DNA of 64,000 bases from Pseudomonas fluorescens (GCF_002837185.1 NZ_KZ478013.1:1-64000), one strand, 5' to 3'. Positions 34,071-42,422 are shown, counted from the first letter of the stretch. Numbers and translations: made by a program. Notes: generated by a model not told the origin, from the letters alone.

Positions 34071-35702
34071 GTGGAAAGAGAAGAAAACCATCTGCTAGTT
34101 GAAATGCAAATTCCAACGCAACTGGAACCCATTCGTGTCGGAGTGAAAGCTGGACGGCCCATTTTCATTCTGGGGCGCAACGGGACTGGAAAGTCGGCTC
34201 TTGTGAATAATCTTGCAGCGCAGTGGAGAGGGCAATGCGTCTATATGCCGGGGTCTCGGCCAAGCTATTTCGATCACGAAAGTTTGTCCATGACTCCCGC
34301 ATCTCGTCGGGACTTCGGCACTAATCAGAGTTATTACGATTCGCCGGATAGCAGATGGAAGTCCTTATCGGGTACGACTCGAAACGAGAAAGCCATTCAT
34401 GACCTTCAAGCAGCTGAAACTCAATACAAACTAGACGCAGCTAATCAGATAAAAGCCGAGGGACCAGGATCTTTGGCGATTGTGCGGCTTCAGGCTGATG
34501 ATTCCCCGCTGGATATCGTCAACTCAGTATTGTCTCAAGCCAATCTAGCAGTGCAACTACAGGTCGCCGGCGGTGAATTACGAGCTATCCAAGCCGGCTC
34601 ACTGTACAGCTATGCACGTATGTCCGACGGGGAGCGATCTGCACTTATTTTTTCAGCCGAGGTAGTTGCGGCACCGTCGGGCACAGTCTTCCTAATTGAC
34701 GAACCTGAGCTTCACCTTCATCCATCAATCGTCATCGCACTTATCAAAGCGCTGATACTGACGCGTCCCGACTGCGGTTTCGTGGTTTGTACCCACGAAC
34801 TTGAGTTACCTATTGCCATAAAAGGCGGGGAGATCGTTCTAGTGCGCGGCAGCGTTTGGCAAAATGAAAACATCTCTTCATGGGATGTTGATGTTATCCA
34901 TGATCCAGAAAAAATTCCAGAATGGTTATGGGTCGATGTGACCGGCGCTCGACGCAAGCTTCTTTTCATTGAGGGAGATGATAAAACGAGCTTGGATCAA
35001 CCGTTGTACTCGCTGCTATTCCCGGAAGTTTCGGTTAGAACGATGGAGTCTTGTAAAGACGTAATAAGAGCTGTTGAGGGGCTTCGCGCAGTTGAAGGAG
35101 TCCATCGAACTAGAGCATTCGGCCTGATCGATCATGATGGAATGTCCGCAGACCAAATGAGTAAGTTTGAAGATGGGGGTATCTACCCGCTGCCGATTTT
35201 CTCTGTTGAAAGCCTGATCTATTCTGAGGAAGCTCAAAGCGCAGTAGCCTTGTTACAGGCAGAAACCTTAGGTGTCGCCTCCCAACTACTATTGGACGAT
35301 GCGACAAGGCGTGCAATCGATTCGCTGAAAAGTGAGGGTAAGAAAGAACATCTCGCAAGTCGCCTTGCTGAGCGACACATGAGAGACCGCCTGCTTTCGA
35401 TGATACCTACACGTCAACAGTTGATGGGTCATGACGCTGGTGACATAAGTATCACATTCAGATCGCCATACCCCGACGAGCTTGAACGTCTGACAGCGTT
35501 GATTGAGACCAATAATTTAAAGGAGATTGTGAGCCGGTATCCAGTTCGCGAATCGGGCGTTCTAAATGGCATTGCCAAGGGGCTTCGTTTCAACAGCCGT
35601 GATGATTATGAGAGAGCTGTATTGAGACGCGTATATACTGACTCCAATCTGCGCAATGTGCTAAAGATGAAATTGAGCAATCTTGCTACGCAGTTGGGGT
35701 GA
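34071..35702 (+). CDS. ABC-type ATPase fused to a TOPRIM/DUF4435-like domain (PARIS/OLD-like defence candidate)
   Basis: In this 543-residue protein the N-terminal half is an SMC/ABC-type ATPase: Walker A GRNGTGKS at 35-42, signature-like MSDGER at 184-189, Walker B FLIDEPELHLHP with Asp210-Glu211, and a switch His242 in CTHE. The next part resembles the DUF4435/TOPRIM fold: LLFIEGDDK with Glu301 and Asp303/304, FGLIDHDGMS with Asp354/Asp356, then PLPIFSVESLIYS with Glu380. OLD nucleases, and the AriA (ATPase) plus AriB (DUF4435) pair of PARIS, combine these activities; PARIS also exists as a fusion. GTG 34071 has AAGGA 7 bases upstream. The gene is A/T-richer than the core. Assignment to PARIS itself is uncertain. 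Confidence 0.7.
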   Translation: MEREENHLLVEMQIPTQLEPIRVGVKAGRPIFILGRNGTGKSALVNNLAAQWRGQCVYMPGSRPSYFDHESLSMTPASRRDFGTNQSYYDSPDSRWKSLSGTTRNEKAIHDLQAAETQYKLDAANQIKAEGPGSLAIVRLQADDSPLDIVNSVLSQANLAVQLQVAGGELRAIQAGSLYSYARMSDGERSALIFSAEVVAAPSGTVFLIDEPELHLHPSIVIALIKALILTRPDCGFVVCTHELELPIAIKGGEIVLVRGSVWQNENISSWDVDVIHDPEKIPEWLWVDVTGARRKLLFIEGDDKTSLDQPLYSLLFPEVSVRTMESCKDVIRAVEGLRAVEGVHRTRAFGLIDHDGMSADQMSKFEDGGIYPLPIFSVESLIYSEEAQSAVALLQAETLGVASQLLLDDATRRAIDSLKSEGKKEHLASRLAERHMRDRLLSMIPTRQQLMGHDAGDISITFRSPYPDELERLTALIETNNLKEIVSRYPVRESGVLNGIAKGLRFNSRDDYERAVLRRVYTDSNLRNVLKMKLSNLATQLG

Positions 35703-35744
35703 GATCGAGCCAGGATTTCGGCAAACAATAATAATAAATTTATT

Positions 35745-35766
35745 GCTGCCTGTTGATAAAGGCAGC
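35745..35766. terminator. Hairpin between the ATPase-TOPRIM gene and the membrane-anchored gene
   Basis: GCTGCCT and AGGCAGC form a 7-bp stem with an 8-base loop, directly after the AT-only palindrome AATAAATTTATT (35733-35744). It could end or attenuate the ATPase transcript before the next gene. Confidence 0.45.
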
Positions 35767-35786
35767 TTGGGGTCTTATCTGCCCTC

Positions 35787-35824
35787 CGTGACGGGCAGAA
35801 GTCGGCCACTAACCGCCACTCGGC
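35787..35824. repeat. Degenerate repeat downstream of the ATPase-TOPRIM gene
   Basis: GACGGGCAGAAGTCGGCCAC and following bases form the second copy of the repeat described at 33881-33915. It lies in the intergenic space before the membrane-anchored gene. Confidence 0.4.
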
Positions 35825-35881
35825 ATCACGTCGAAAGCCAGATAGATTTCAAGTACAACGGGAATAACAAGGACCGAAGCA

Positions 35882-36535
35882 ATGGATTACCCCAGTATCG
35901 ATACGCTCGTTAATTTGTCTGTAGGACTTATCGGCGCAGGCATTGGCGGATTTTGTACACTCAAGGGAACCAATCATGCGCATCGGTTGGCGCTCGAGAA
36001 GGAAGCGGCAGCCGACCATGAAAAAATGGTCACTACATTGATGCTGTTGCGCACTGAGATAGAGACGGCGTGGCAGATCTTTGAGGGTGAGATGGGAAGT
36101 GAGATACTCGCTCAGGCCGCAGATGAACCCTACCTCGCGATATTCCCTATTGGGGACTCACCGTTTCCCTTTTTCAACTCTGCCCCACAAGCGCTCAATC
36201 TACTGCCGTACGACCAGGCCAAAGACGTTGTTCGGTTTTACATGCGCGCCAAAGGCATGATAGCGATGATTGAGATGAACAATCGTGACTACGAAAAGGC
36301 GCTTCAACACGCTCGTCATCTGCTGGATTCACATCTAGCACAGGACCGAGATATGCCTCAGAAGTTGCAACAGGAACTCTTCCAAGGCAGCGTCGAGTAC
36401 ATGGCTGCCATGCTGGGGATGGATGCTAACGCGGAAGGAATACGCGGGCTCGCCCGTGAGTTAGCTCCAGTGGTTAAACGCATAACGACTTCCGTCGACG
36501 AGCTACTGGCTCCGCACACCAACCGTATGGGCTAG
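35882..36535 (+). CDS. Membrane-anchored protein of unknown function
   Basis: A 217-residue protein with one N-terminal membrane helix (about residues 8-30, LVNLSVGLIGAGIGGFCTL) and a long helical cytoplasmic region starting HRLALEKEAAADHEKMVTTLMLLRTEIE, probably partly coiled coil. It resembles the short one-TM plus helical unknowns common in accessory islands. AAGGA precedes the ATG. It follows the ATPase-TOPRIM gene by 179 bases containing a hairpin, on the same strand and with the same A/T-rich codon use. It is a possible membrane effector or an independent cargo gene. Confidence 0.65.
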   Translation: MDYPSIDTLVNLSVGLIGAGIGGFCTLKGTNHAHRLALEKEAAADHEKMVTTLMLLRTEIETAWQIFEGEMGSEILAQAADEPYLAIFPIGDSPFPFFNSAPQALNLLPYDQAKDVVRFYMRAKGMIAMIEMNNRDYEKALQHARHLLDSHLAQDRDMPQKLQQELFQGSVEYMAAMLGMDANAEGIRGLARELAPVVKRITTSVDELLAPHTNRMG

Positions 36536-36642
36536 GTGCCCCCGCTCCTTTAGCTCCGTCAAGGCGATAACGTAGGCCTTGGCATATGCCTTCAACCAAG
36601 AAGCAGACGCCAAGGGGAAAGTGAATAGCACCCGCTTGGTAG

Positions 36643-36810
36643 ATACTCGACGTCCGCTATTGGCCGAAAGCATTTGCCGCTTTCGTCATCGCAGAGGGTT
36701 TTGTGCTGGGGCTGGAGTCCACCAAGGTGATCAAAGAACAAATCGCCGAGTCGTTGTACGTGGCTTACGACGACGCGGCGAGTTATCTAGCTATTGAGTC
36801 GAAGGGTTAA
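36643..36810 (+). pseudogene. Unrecognised coding remnant
   Basis: The frame opens after a TAG at 36640-36642 and reads WPKAFAAFVIAEGFVLGLES then TKVIKEQIAESLYVAYDDAA before TAA at 36808-36810. Amino-acid composition and codon use look genuine, but there is no start codon or ribosome site, so this appears to be the 3' end of a lost gene. The family is unknown to me. Confidence 0.35.
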
Positions 36811-36813
36811 TCA

Positions 36814-37046
36814 TCAGCCAGGGCAGGGCGCTTCGCGGTCTAGGAGTCTGGCGGTGAGGAGTACGCCCAGTTCGCTCAGTTGGTGGATGGCGAGGCCGAT
36901 GTCGCGGTGTTTGCCGTTGAGGTCTTCGGACAAGTCGAGCAGCAGGGTGCTGACGCTGGTGAAGGTTTCGTAGCTGTTGGTGATGAGGGTTTCGTTACTG
37001 GCGTTGGGGCAACGTTGAAGAGGGCACTTGAATCTGCTTTTGACAT
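36814..37046 (-). pseudogene. DUF6124/DUF3077-like small gene with a one-base frameshift
   Basis: From ATG 37046 the frame gives MSKADSSALFNVAP, the usual opening of this Pseudomonas family, and then turns to nonsense. The next frame continues the expected protein (NASNETLITNSYETFTSVST ... LNGKHRDIGLAIHQLSELG) to the stop at 36814. A single missing base near 37003-37008, beside a run of C on the coding strand, explains both halves. Another start at 37056 lies in the second frame, so a chimeric product could still be made. Confidence 0.55.
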
Positions 37047-37390
37047 GAGTAGACATCCTGAGTGATGCCACCACCTTTCCGCTACTAAACAGTGGGTGGC
37101 AGCTGTACGCAGGTTAGTAGACCGGTGGATATCTAAAGCCGGCGCGCCCGGAGACGCCCTACGCACAGCCACCATCAAGCACAGACGCACTGTCTGACTG
37201 ATGAAACTCATGCACTAATAGATACCCAAGCTCAGGCTACTAAACCCGAATCACTGAACAATTCAGCGACCGAGCCACCTTAGAGACGGCCACCCCAGCG
37301 CACAAGCCGGCGGATTCTGACGCACGCGTAGGCAATGGAGCAAGCCGCGGCGAGGGAATCGGATTTTGCCTTCAGGCGCTGCTCTGCGGT
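37047..37390. other. Intergenic region with no recognised content
   Basis: No open frame with coding character, no strong hairpin and no known repeat is visible here. It leads into the inverted-repeat element starting at 37391. Confidence 0.4.
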
Positions 37391-37489
37391 GCACTATAGG
37401 GGTCATGCACTATAGGGGTCAGACCACTATTAATCAGAAAGCCAGGGTCGGACCACACTCTATATAGTGGTGGCCTGACCCCGTTTGTA
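37391..37489. repeat. GGTCAGACCAC inverted-repeat element, copy 2, with a tandem 16-mer
   Basis: GCACTATAGGGGTCAT is repeated at once as GCACTATAGGGGTCAG (37391-37406 and 37407-37422). GGGGTCAGACCACTAT at 37415-37430 is mirrored by ATAGTGGTGGCCTGACCCC ending at 37482, followed by GTTTGTA. The right end nearly equals 28509-28535. No transposase is present, so it would be a non-autonomous or structural repeat. Confidence 0.65.
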
Positions 37490-37490
37490 C

Positions 37491-37655
37491 TTGCACACCT
37501 ACAGCCAAAGCAGTTATTACACCCAGCCTGGCTGGAAAGTATTGGAGCGCTTTGAGGCCTGGGGGGAAAGAGCACTACCTTATGTCACGGCGTTTATAGT
37601 CAAGGCTGGCTTCAAATTTGTGCCGCTTTTTATAAGCAACAAAACTGTGATTTGA
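37491..37655 (+). pseudogene. Possible 3' fragment of a GNAT gene
   Basis: Directly after the repeat element an open frame reads LHTYSQSSYYTQPGWKVLER followed by FEAWGERALPYVTA, resembling the C-terminal strand region of GNAT proteins (GW-x-V-x-E-R-F). There is no start, so the element may have cut the gene. The similarity is short. Confidence 0.35.
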
Positions 37656-37773
37656 CGTCTGCGTTTTCACACAGCCTTAGTCGATAGCTGCCACTGGCGT
37701 GCCCACGGCCCACATCAAGATCCCCAGAGACCTCAGAAGGGTCTCGCGCCCGGTCAGGAGAAGATTGACCTCA

Positions 37774-38211
37774 ATGGAGATTCAACGGATCACGCATCTG
37801 CCGCCCCAAATCCTCGACCTGGAAAAAGCGGCAGTTGCAGAAGGCTTCAGGTTTCTCACCCGGCTGACTTCAGAATGGCAATCAGGCACCCATCGCTTTG
37901 ATGCGCCTGGCGAATGCCTCATGGCGGCTTATCTGAACCAGCAGCTTGTGGGCATTGGAGGCCTGTCGGTTGATCCGTTCACCCATGACCGTACAGGAAG
38001 GCTGCGACGTGTGTATGTGGCGCCTGCGTCACGCGGGCAAGAGGTTGGCCGCAGATTGGTTGGCGCATTGCTTGCCCACGCCGCAGTGCATTTTGAACGT
38101 GTGCGTCTCTACACCGACACCTCCCAGGGGAACACTTTTTACCTGCGCTGCGGATTCATTCGAATAGAAGACGCTCATGCGAGCCATATCGTGCAGGTCA
38201 CAAGCCTTTGA
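37774..38211 (+). CDS. GNAT acetyltransferase
   Basis: A 145-residue Acetyltransf_1 protein. LVGIGGLSVDPF is beta-4, LRRVYVAPASRGQEVGRRLVGALLAHA contains the acetyl-CoA loop (R-G-Q-E-V-G-R), and VRLYTDTSQGNTFYLRCGFI is the last motif with the usual Tyr. AGGAG at 37757 and ATG 37774 define the start better than the open frame from 37699. Substrate unknown. It closes the accessory segment. Confidence 0.83.
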   Translation: MEIQRITHLPPQILDLEKAAVAEGFRFLTRLTSEWQSGTHRFDAPGECLMAAYLNQQLVGIGGLSVDPFTHDRTGRLRRVYVAPASRGQEVGRRLVGALLAHAAVHFERVRLYTDTSQGNTFYLRCGFIRIEDAHASHIVQVTSL

Positions 38212-38420
38212 GTTGTTGGGCATCGGCAAGAATCGGTGACTCAGCTTTTAACAGGTTGCACTGCACGTTCAGATTCATTCGCGTATAGCTCAGGGCACCA
38301 AGGGAGCCGACCTACAGCCTCAACCCCTTTTCAGCGCTTGGCCAGATACCGCCTTTTAAGCTTGCTGAAACGTTTCATCGAGTTTATAAATCGCACACAA
38401 CTCCAAAAAAGGCTATCGCC

Positions 38421-39635
38421 ATGACCCCACTCAAATTCGTTGTCGCCCTCAGCGCACTCTCTGCCGCCTCCCACGCCATGGCCTGGGACTACGTGCTCCT
38501 CGACACCGACAAAGCCGCCCAGAACTGGCAGGTCACCAGCCAGCAACTCGGCGTGCAAACCGACAAACCCTTCAGCGTAACCTTGCGCACCTTGCACGGC
38601 GGTCGGCAGGAGGGCGTGAGCATTGTCGACATCGATAACGGCACGATGAAGCTCTCGGTAGTGCCAACTCGCGGTATGAATGTGTTGCAGGCTTCGGTCG
38701 GCGAGGTGCGCATGGGGTGGGATTCACCGGTCAAGGAAGTGGTCAATCCTTCCTTTATCGAGCTCACTGGCCGCGGCGGGCTGGGCTGGTTGGAAGGTTT
38801 CAACGAGCTGGTCACCCGTTGCGGCTACGAATGGGTCGGTCACCCGGGCATCGACAATGGCGAATTGCTGACCCTGCATGGTCGGGCGGCGAATATCCCT
38901 GCGAACAAAGTCACCCTGCACATCGATGAAAAACCGCCGTACGCCATCACTCTGCGCGGTGAGCTGAAAGAGCAGGCGTTCAAGAAGGTCGACTTCTCCG
39001 TGGCGACCGAACTGGTCACCGAGCCCGGCAGCGTTGTGTTCGCGCTCAACGACACGCTGACCAACAACGGCGACTATCCGAAGGAATACCAGGCGCTGTA
39101 TCACAGTAACTTCAGCACCCCGTTCCTGGAGCAGGGCGCGCAGTTCGCCGCGCCGGTGAAGCAGGTGTCGCCGTTCAACGACAAGGCCAAGGGCGAATTG
39201 GCCGACTGGCAAACCTACCGCGCACCCACCAAGGACTACGACGAAACGGTTTACAACGTGGTGCCCTATGCCGATGCCAAGGGCGATACCTTGACCGTGC
39301 TGCATAACAAGGCCGGCAGCCTGGGCGTGTCGGTTGGTTTCAATACGCAGACACTGCCGGTATTTTCCCTGTGGAAGAACACCGATACCCAAGGGCAGGG
39401 CTATGTCACGGGGCTGGAGCCGGGGACAAGTTTTTCCTACAACCGTCGTTATCAGCGGCCGCTGAACCTGGTACCTACCATCGGGGCCAAGGAACACAAG
39501 CAGTTCCGCATCAGCTACAGCTTGTTGGCGGATAAGGCGGCTGTGGACAAGGCCTTGAAGCAGGTCAGCGAGATTCAGGCGGGTCGCGAGACCGAGGTGC
39601 GGCAGACGCCGTTGGTTGATTTGACCAAGGAGTAA
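38421..39635 (+). CDS. Periplasmic DUF4432 family protein (aldose-1-epimerase-like)
   Basis: The 404-residue product has a signal peptide (KFVVALSALSAASHAMA, cleavage near residue 21) and a galactose-mutarotase-like beta-sandwich: VVPTRGMNVLQA, GWLEGFNELVTRCG, LLTLHGRAANIPA and HSNFSTPFLEQGAQF are DUF4432 blocks with the His and Glu expected for sugar binding. It probably isomerises or binds a sugar in the periplasm. It stands alone and converges on the LysE gene across a hairpin. Confidence 0.82.
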   Translation: MTPLKFVVALSALSAASHAMAWDYVLLDTDKAAQNWQVTSQQLGVQTDKPFSVTLRTLHGGRQEGVSIVDIDNGTMKLSVVPTRGMNVLQASVGEVRMGWDSPVKEVVNPSFIELTGRGGLGWLEGFNELVTRCGYEWVGHPGIDNGELLTLHGRAANIPANKVTLHIDEKPPYAITLRGELKEQAFKKVDFSVATELVTEPGSVVFALNDTLTNNGDYPKEYQALYHSNFSTPFLEQGAQFAAPVKQVSPFNDKAKGELADWQTYRAPTKDYDETVYNVVPYADAKGDTLTVLHNKAGSLGVSVGFNTQTLPVFSLWKNTDTQGQGYVTGLEPGTSFSYNRRYQRPLNLVPTIGAKEHKQFRISYSLLADKAAVDKALKQVSEIQAGRETEVRQTPLVDLTKE

Positions 39636-39656
39636 GGCCAGCTAAAGCGCGGTCGG

Positions 39657-39685
39657 GCGCCTGCACTGCTTGCACACGCAGGCGC
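39657..39685. terminator. Hairpin between convergent DUF4432 and LysE genes
   Basis: GCGCCTGC and GCAGGCGC form a perfect 8-bp stem with a 13-base loop between the two converging stop codons, suited to ending transcription from both directions. Confidence 0.6.
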
Positions 39686-39690
39686 GGGGT

Positions 39691-40311
39691 TCACGCCCGG
39701 CGCGCGGTCAACAACACCGCCGCCGCCGCCGACAACAGCCCCGCGCAGCAACGATTGAAGAGCCGCTTGCCGCTCGGCTCGGCGAACCAGCGGCGCATGT
39801 GCAGGCCCATGTAGGCGTAGGCGCTGATGGCGATCCATTCCAGGGCCAGGAACAGTGCGCCCAACAAAGCGAATTGCGCGGTGATGGGTTGGCCGGGCAC
39901 CACGAACTGCGGCAGGAAAGCGGTGAAGATCAGGATGGCTTTGGGGTTGCCTGCCGCCACCAGAAACTCCTGCCGCGCCAGGGCCCATAAGCCGACTTTT
40001 TTCGTCGCCGTTTCCGCTTCTGCCTGCGGGTCTGCACGCCACAGTTGATAGGCCAGGTAAAACAGATACGCCGCGCCGAGCAGCTTGATCGCGTAGAACA
40101 ACAACTCCGATGTTTGCAGCACCACCGCCAGCCCGGCGGAGGCGAGGGCGATCATGCCGGCGAAGGCCAGCAAGCGGCCGATACCGGCGAGGCAGGAGGT
40201 GCGGTAGCCGTAACGGGTGGCGTTGCTCACCGACAGCAGGTTGTTGGGGCCGGGTGCCATGTTGAGGGCGAAACAGGCGGGCAGGAAGAGGGCGAGGGTG
40301 GCGAGGTCCAT
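39691..40311 (-). CDS. LysE/RhtB-family amino-acid exporter
   Basis: A 206-residue inner-membrane protein with five to six hydrophobic helices and the LysE signature PGPNNLLSVSNATRYGYR followed by AGIGRLLAF, then ALARQEFLVAAGNPKAILIFTAFLPQFV. The family exports amino acids such as lysine, threonine or homoserine lactone. ATG 40311 is chosen over an open frame to 40374. No dedicated regulator lies beside it. Confidence 0.88.
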   Translation of the reverse strand: MDLATLALFLPACFALNMAPGPNNLLSVSNATRYGYRTSCLAGIGRLLAFAGMIALASAGLAVVLQTSELLFYAIKLLGAAYLFYLAYQLWRADPQAEAETATKKVGLWALARQEFLVAAGNPKAILIFTAFLPQFVVPGQPITAQFALLGALFLALEWIAISAYAYMGLHMRRWFAEPSGKRLFNRCCAGLLSAAAAVLLTARRA

Positions 40312-40482
40312 GGCGGCTCCGGAGTGGGTCGGGCGGGAGTGTCGAGAATAAGGGTTGTTGGGGCGGTGCGGCAATCCGTGCGCCGAAAGCGGGCGTTATC
40401 CAGCGGGTATTACCCCTAGTCAAACTTAATTTCGTCACAGGGTCGCGTGCATAGTCAGACGACAGCAAGATGGAGCAAACCC

Positions 40483-41021
40483 ATGATCCGCAGAGCGTTA
40501 CCTGCCGACGCCAAGGCTGTCGCCCAGGTGCATATCAGCAGTTGGCAAGACGCGTATCGCGATCTGATGCCTGCCCATTACTTGAGCGCGCTGAATACAA
40601 CGCTGGCTCAACGGGAAACGCATTGGCGCCGCTTGATTGCATCGGGCGAGTCGACGTCTGGGTTGCGGAGTTGGACCAGCAGATTGTCGGTTGGATATCG
40701 GTCGGCGCGAGCCGCGATGACGATGCCGTTGGGGCAGATGCCGGTGAGGTCATGGCGCTCTATGTGTTGGCCCGGTATTGGCAAACAGGCGTCGGGCTGG
40801 CCCTGTGGCGCGCGGGCCTGCGGGATCTGATGGCGCAAGGATATGAGCGTTTGACGCTGTGGGTCCTGGCAGGTAATGAAAGGGCTATCCGATTTTATCG
40901 CAAGGCAGGATGTGTTGAGCAAACCGGAACAGAGCGCACGCTTGAGAGGGGCGGTGTCACCCTGGTGGAGGTGAGGTATGGGTTGCCGATAATCCGAGTG
41001 ACTCAGCCAAGCTTCCTTTGA
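40483..41021 (+). pseudogene. GNAT acetyltransferase gene with a frameshift
   Basis: The first frame reads MIRRALPADAKAVAQVHISS, then WQDAYRDLMPAHYLSAL up to IASGES; the rest of the protein (DVWVAELDQQIVGWISVGAS, LYVLARYWQTGVGLAL, NERAIRFYRKAGC) is in a frame shifted by minus one. The break falls near 40651-40653 and is explained by loss of one base. Both halves together make a normal GNAT of about 165 residues, so the gene is inactive unless the deletion is a sequencing error. Its 3' end overlaps the convergent membrane-protein gene by 65 bases. Confidence 0.7.
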
Positions 41022-41580
41022 AAATAAACTGATAGCCCACAATATAAGAACCCACTGTGTTTGCCCGGGCAGTCACCCATACGGCATCCATGCCGCGCTG
41101 CCGTTGTTTGTCTAAATCCGATGGGTTTGTACAGAGTTCAGTCCAGCGTCCGGTGTTTATATCCTTGATGCGCAAGCCCGCCTCGCAACGGCTGAATTTG
41201 CCAGCGGCGGGCCCTGGGTAAGTGATTTCATACGCCGATTCGTAGTGGATGACGTCCCCGGGCAATAGGTAAGCGCAGACGGCGTAAATATTTAAGGAAC
41301 ACGCAAAACCCAAGCAAAATCCGCCGAAAAAAGGGTCTACGGCCCGTGCTGATGTCTGTTGAGCGGGCCGAGAGTAGAACGCCTTTGCTGCAAAGATCAG
41401 CCCTACGACACATCCGGCTGTTATATAAGTGGTCCATTCAGGGATTGACGCCATTAGAACCGTGCGCATGCCAATGCGCGCGGCCCACAGCATGTAAAGT
41501 ATCCAGGCACCAAACAGTGAACATATGATCGCCAGGAGCGCTGCTTTTTTTAACCTGTTCTCCTGTAAAAAATCCTTCAA
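40957..41580 (-). CDS. Three-TM membrane protein of unknown function
   Basis: A 207-residue protein with membrane helices at about residues 12-32, 49-68 and 84-105, then a 90-residue extramembrane domain with two cysteines (FSRCEAGLRIKD and WTELCTNP). No family was recognised. It lies downstream of two other accessory genes on the same strand, 152 bases after the nearest, and overlaps the end of the broken GNAT gene on the opposite strand. Confidence 0.6.
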   Translation of the reverse strand: MKDFLQENRLKKAALLAIICSLFGAWILYMLWAARIGMRTVLMASIPEWTTYITAGCVVGLIFAAKAFYSRPAQQTSARAVDPFFGGFCLGFACSLNIYAVCAYLLPGDVIHYESAYEITYPGPAAGKFSRCEAGLRIKDINTGRWTELCTNPSDLDKQRQRGMDAVWVTARANTVGSYIVGYQFIFKGSLAESLGLSATHTSPPPG

Positions 41581-41732
41581 TTTTTGCGTGCTCTGTTTGT
41601 TCTAATCATGAGGATGGCGCTGAGATTGCCCATCATACAGATGCGCTTCCAATGCCCGCGCCTGTGGGGTCACCTTCCTGCGATCGGGCGTGGCTGGGCT
41701 TATGTTTCCGAATCGCTGGTGCCGGAAGTTGT

Positions 41733-42353
41733 CTAGCCTTTGACCTCGTCCGCTTCAGTCGACTTAATCCTCTCCAGATTCGACAGTGCGACCTCTTTGA
41801 ATCGTGATGAAAGGCGGCGTAATCGCTTATGCATAATGATCGAATACACGCATGTAACGGAGCAGATGACCGTTATGACGGTTTGGTACTCAGGGGGCGC
41901 ATAAAAAAATGCGGTGACGGCTCCTGCAAAAGCGTTGAGGGCGGCGCCACGGGCAATTCGGTCTCTGCTGACATAGGCCTCCATTGTCCTGACGGCATCT
42001 GGAACTGAACGCGCTAGAATTGCCGCGCTTCGTTCATAGGAGTCTTTCTTCGGCGTCCCGGCAATAGCAAAATATATTGAAACGAGCTTAGTTCGAACGC
42101 CTTCGGCGATAGTCAGCTTTTCATCCAGTAGGCTGAATATTTCTCCACTTCTTCTTATGAGATAGGAGGACGTGGTGTCGATGTAAATGCCCAAAATGTA
42201 AGTGATGGGCAGGTAAATGATAATAAAAACCTCTTTGTAATCATTTATTCTATCGAGTGGCAGCGGATAGTAATGATGGAATATCGCGGTCAGCCACGCT
42301 GAGGCGACTACGCCGGAAATAAGATATTCGATCAGGGCTACGGCAAATTGCAT
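41733..42353 (-). CDS. Membrane protein downstream of the RES gene, function unknown
   Basis: A 206-residue protein with N-terminal hydrophobic helices (ALIEYLISGVVASAWLTAIF and IIIYLPITYILGIYIDT), a soluble central part and a further hydrophobic pair near residues 138-172 (FAGAVTAFFYAPP, ITVICSVTCVYSIIM). No motif is known to me. It starts 69 bases after the RES-domain gene on the same strand with similar A/T-rich codons, so the two are probably one unit. Confidence 0.6.
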   Translation of the reverse strand: MQFAVALIEYLISGVVASAWLTAIFHHYYPLPLDRINDYKEVFIIIYLPITYILGIYIDTTSSYLIRRSGEIFSLLDEKLTIAEGVRTKLVSIYFAIAGTPKKDSYERSAAILARSVPDAVRTMEAYVSRDRIARGAALNAFAGAVTAFFYAPPEYQTVITVICSVTCVYSIIMHKRLRRLSSRFKEVALSNLERIKSTEADEVKG

Positions 42354-42422
42354 TTATTTCTCCGGTAGAGCGTATTCGAGCGCCAATGTGGTTAGGTGTT
42401 GGGACGCGTGCGCGCCGAGCGC

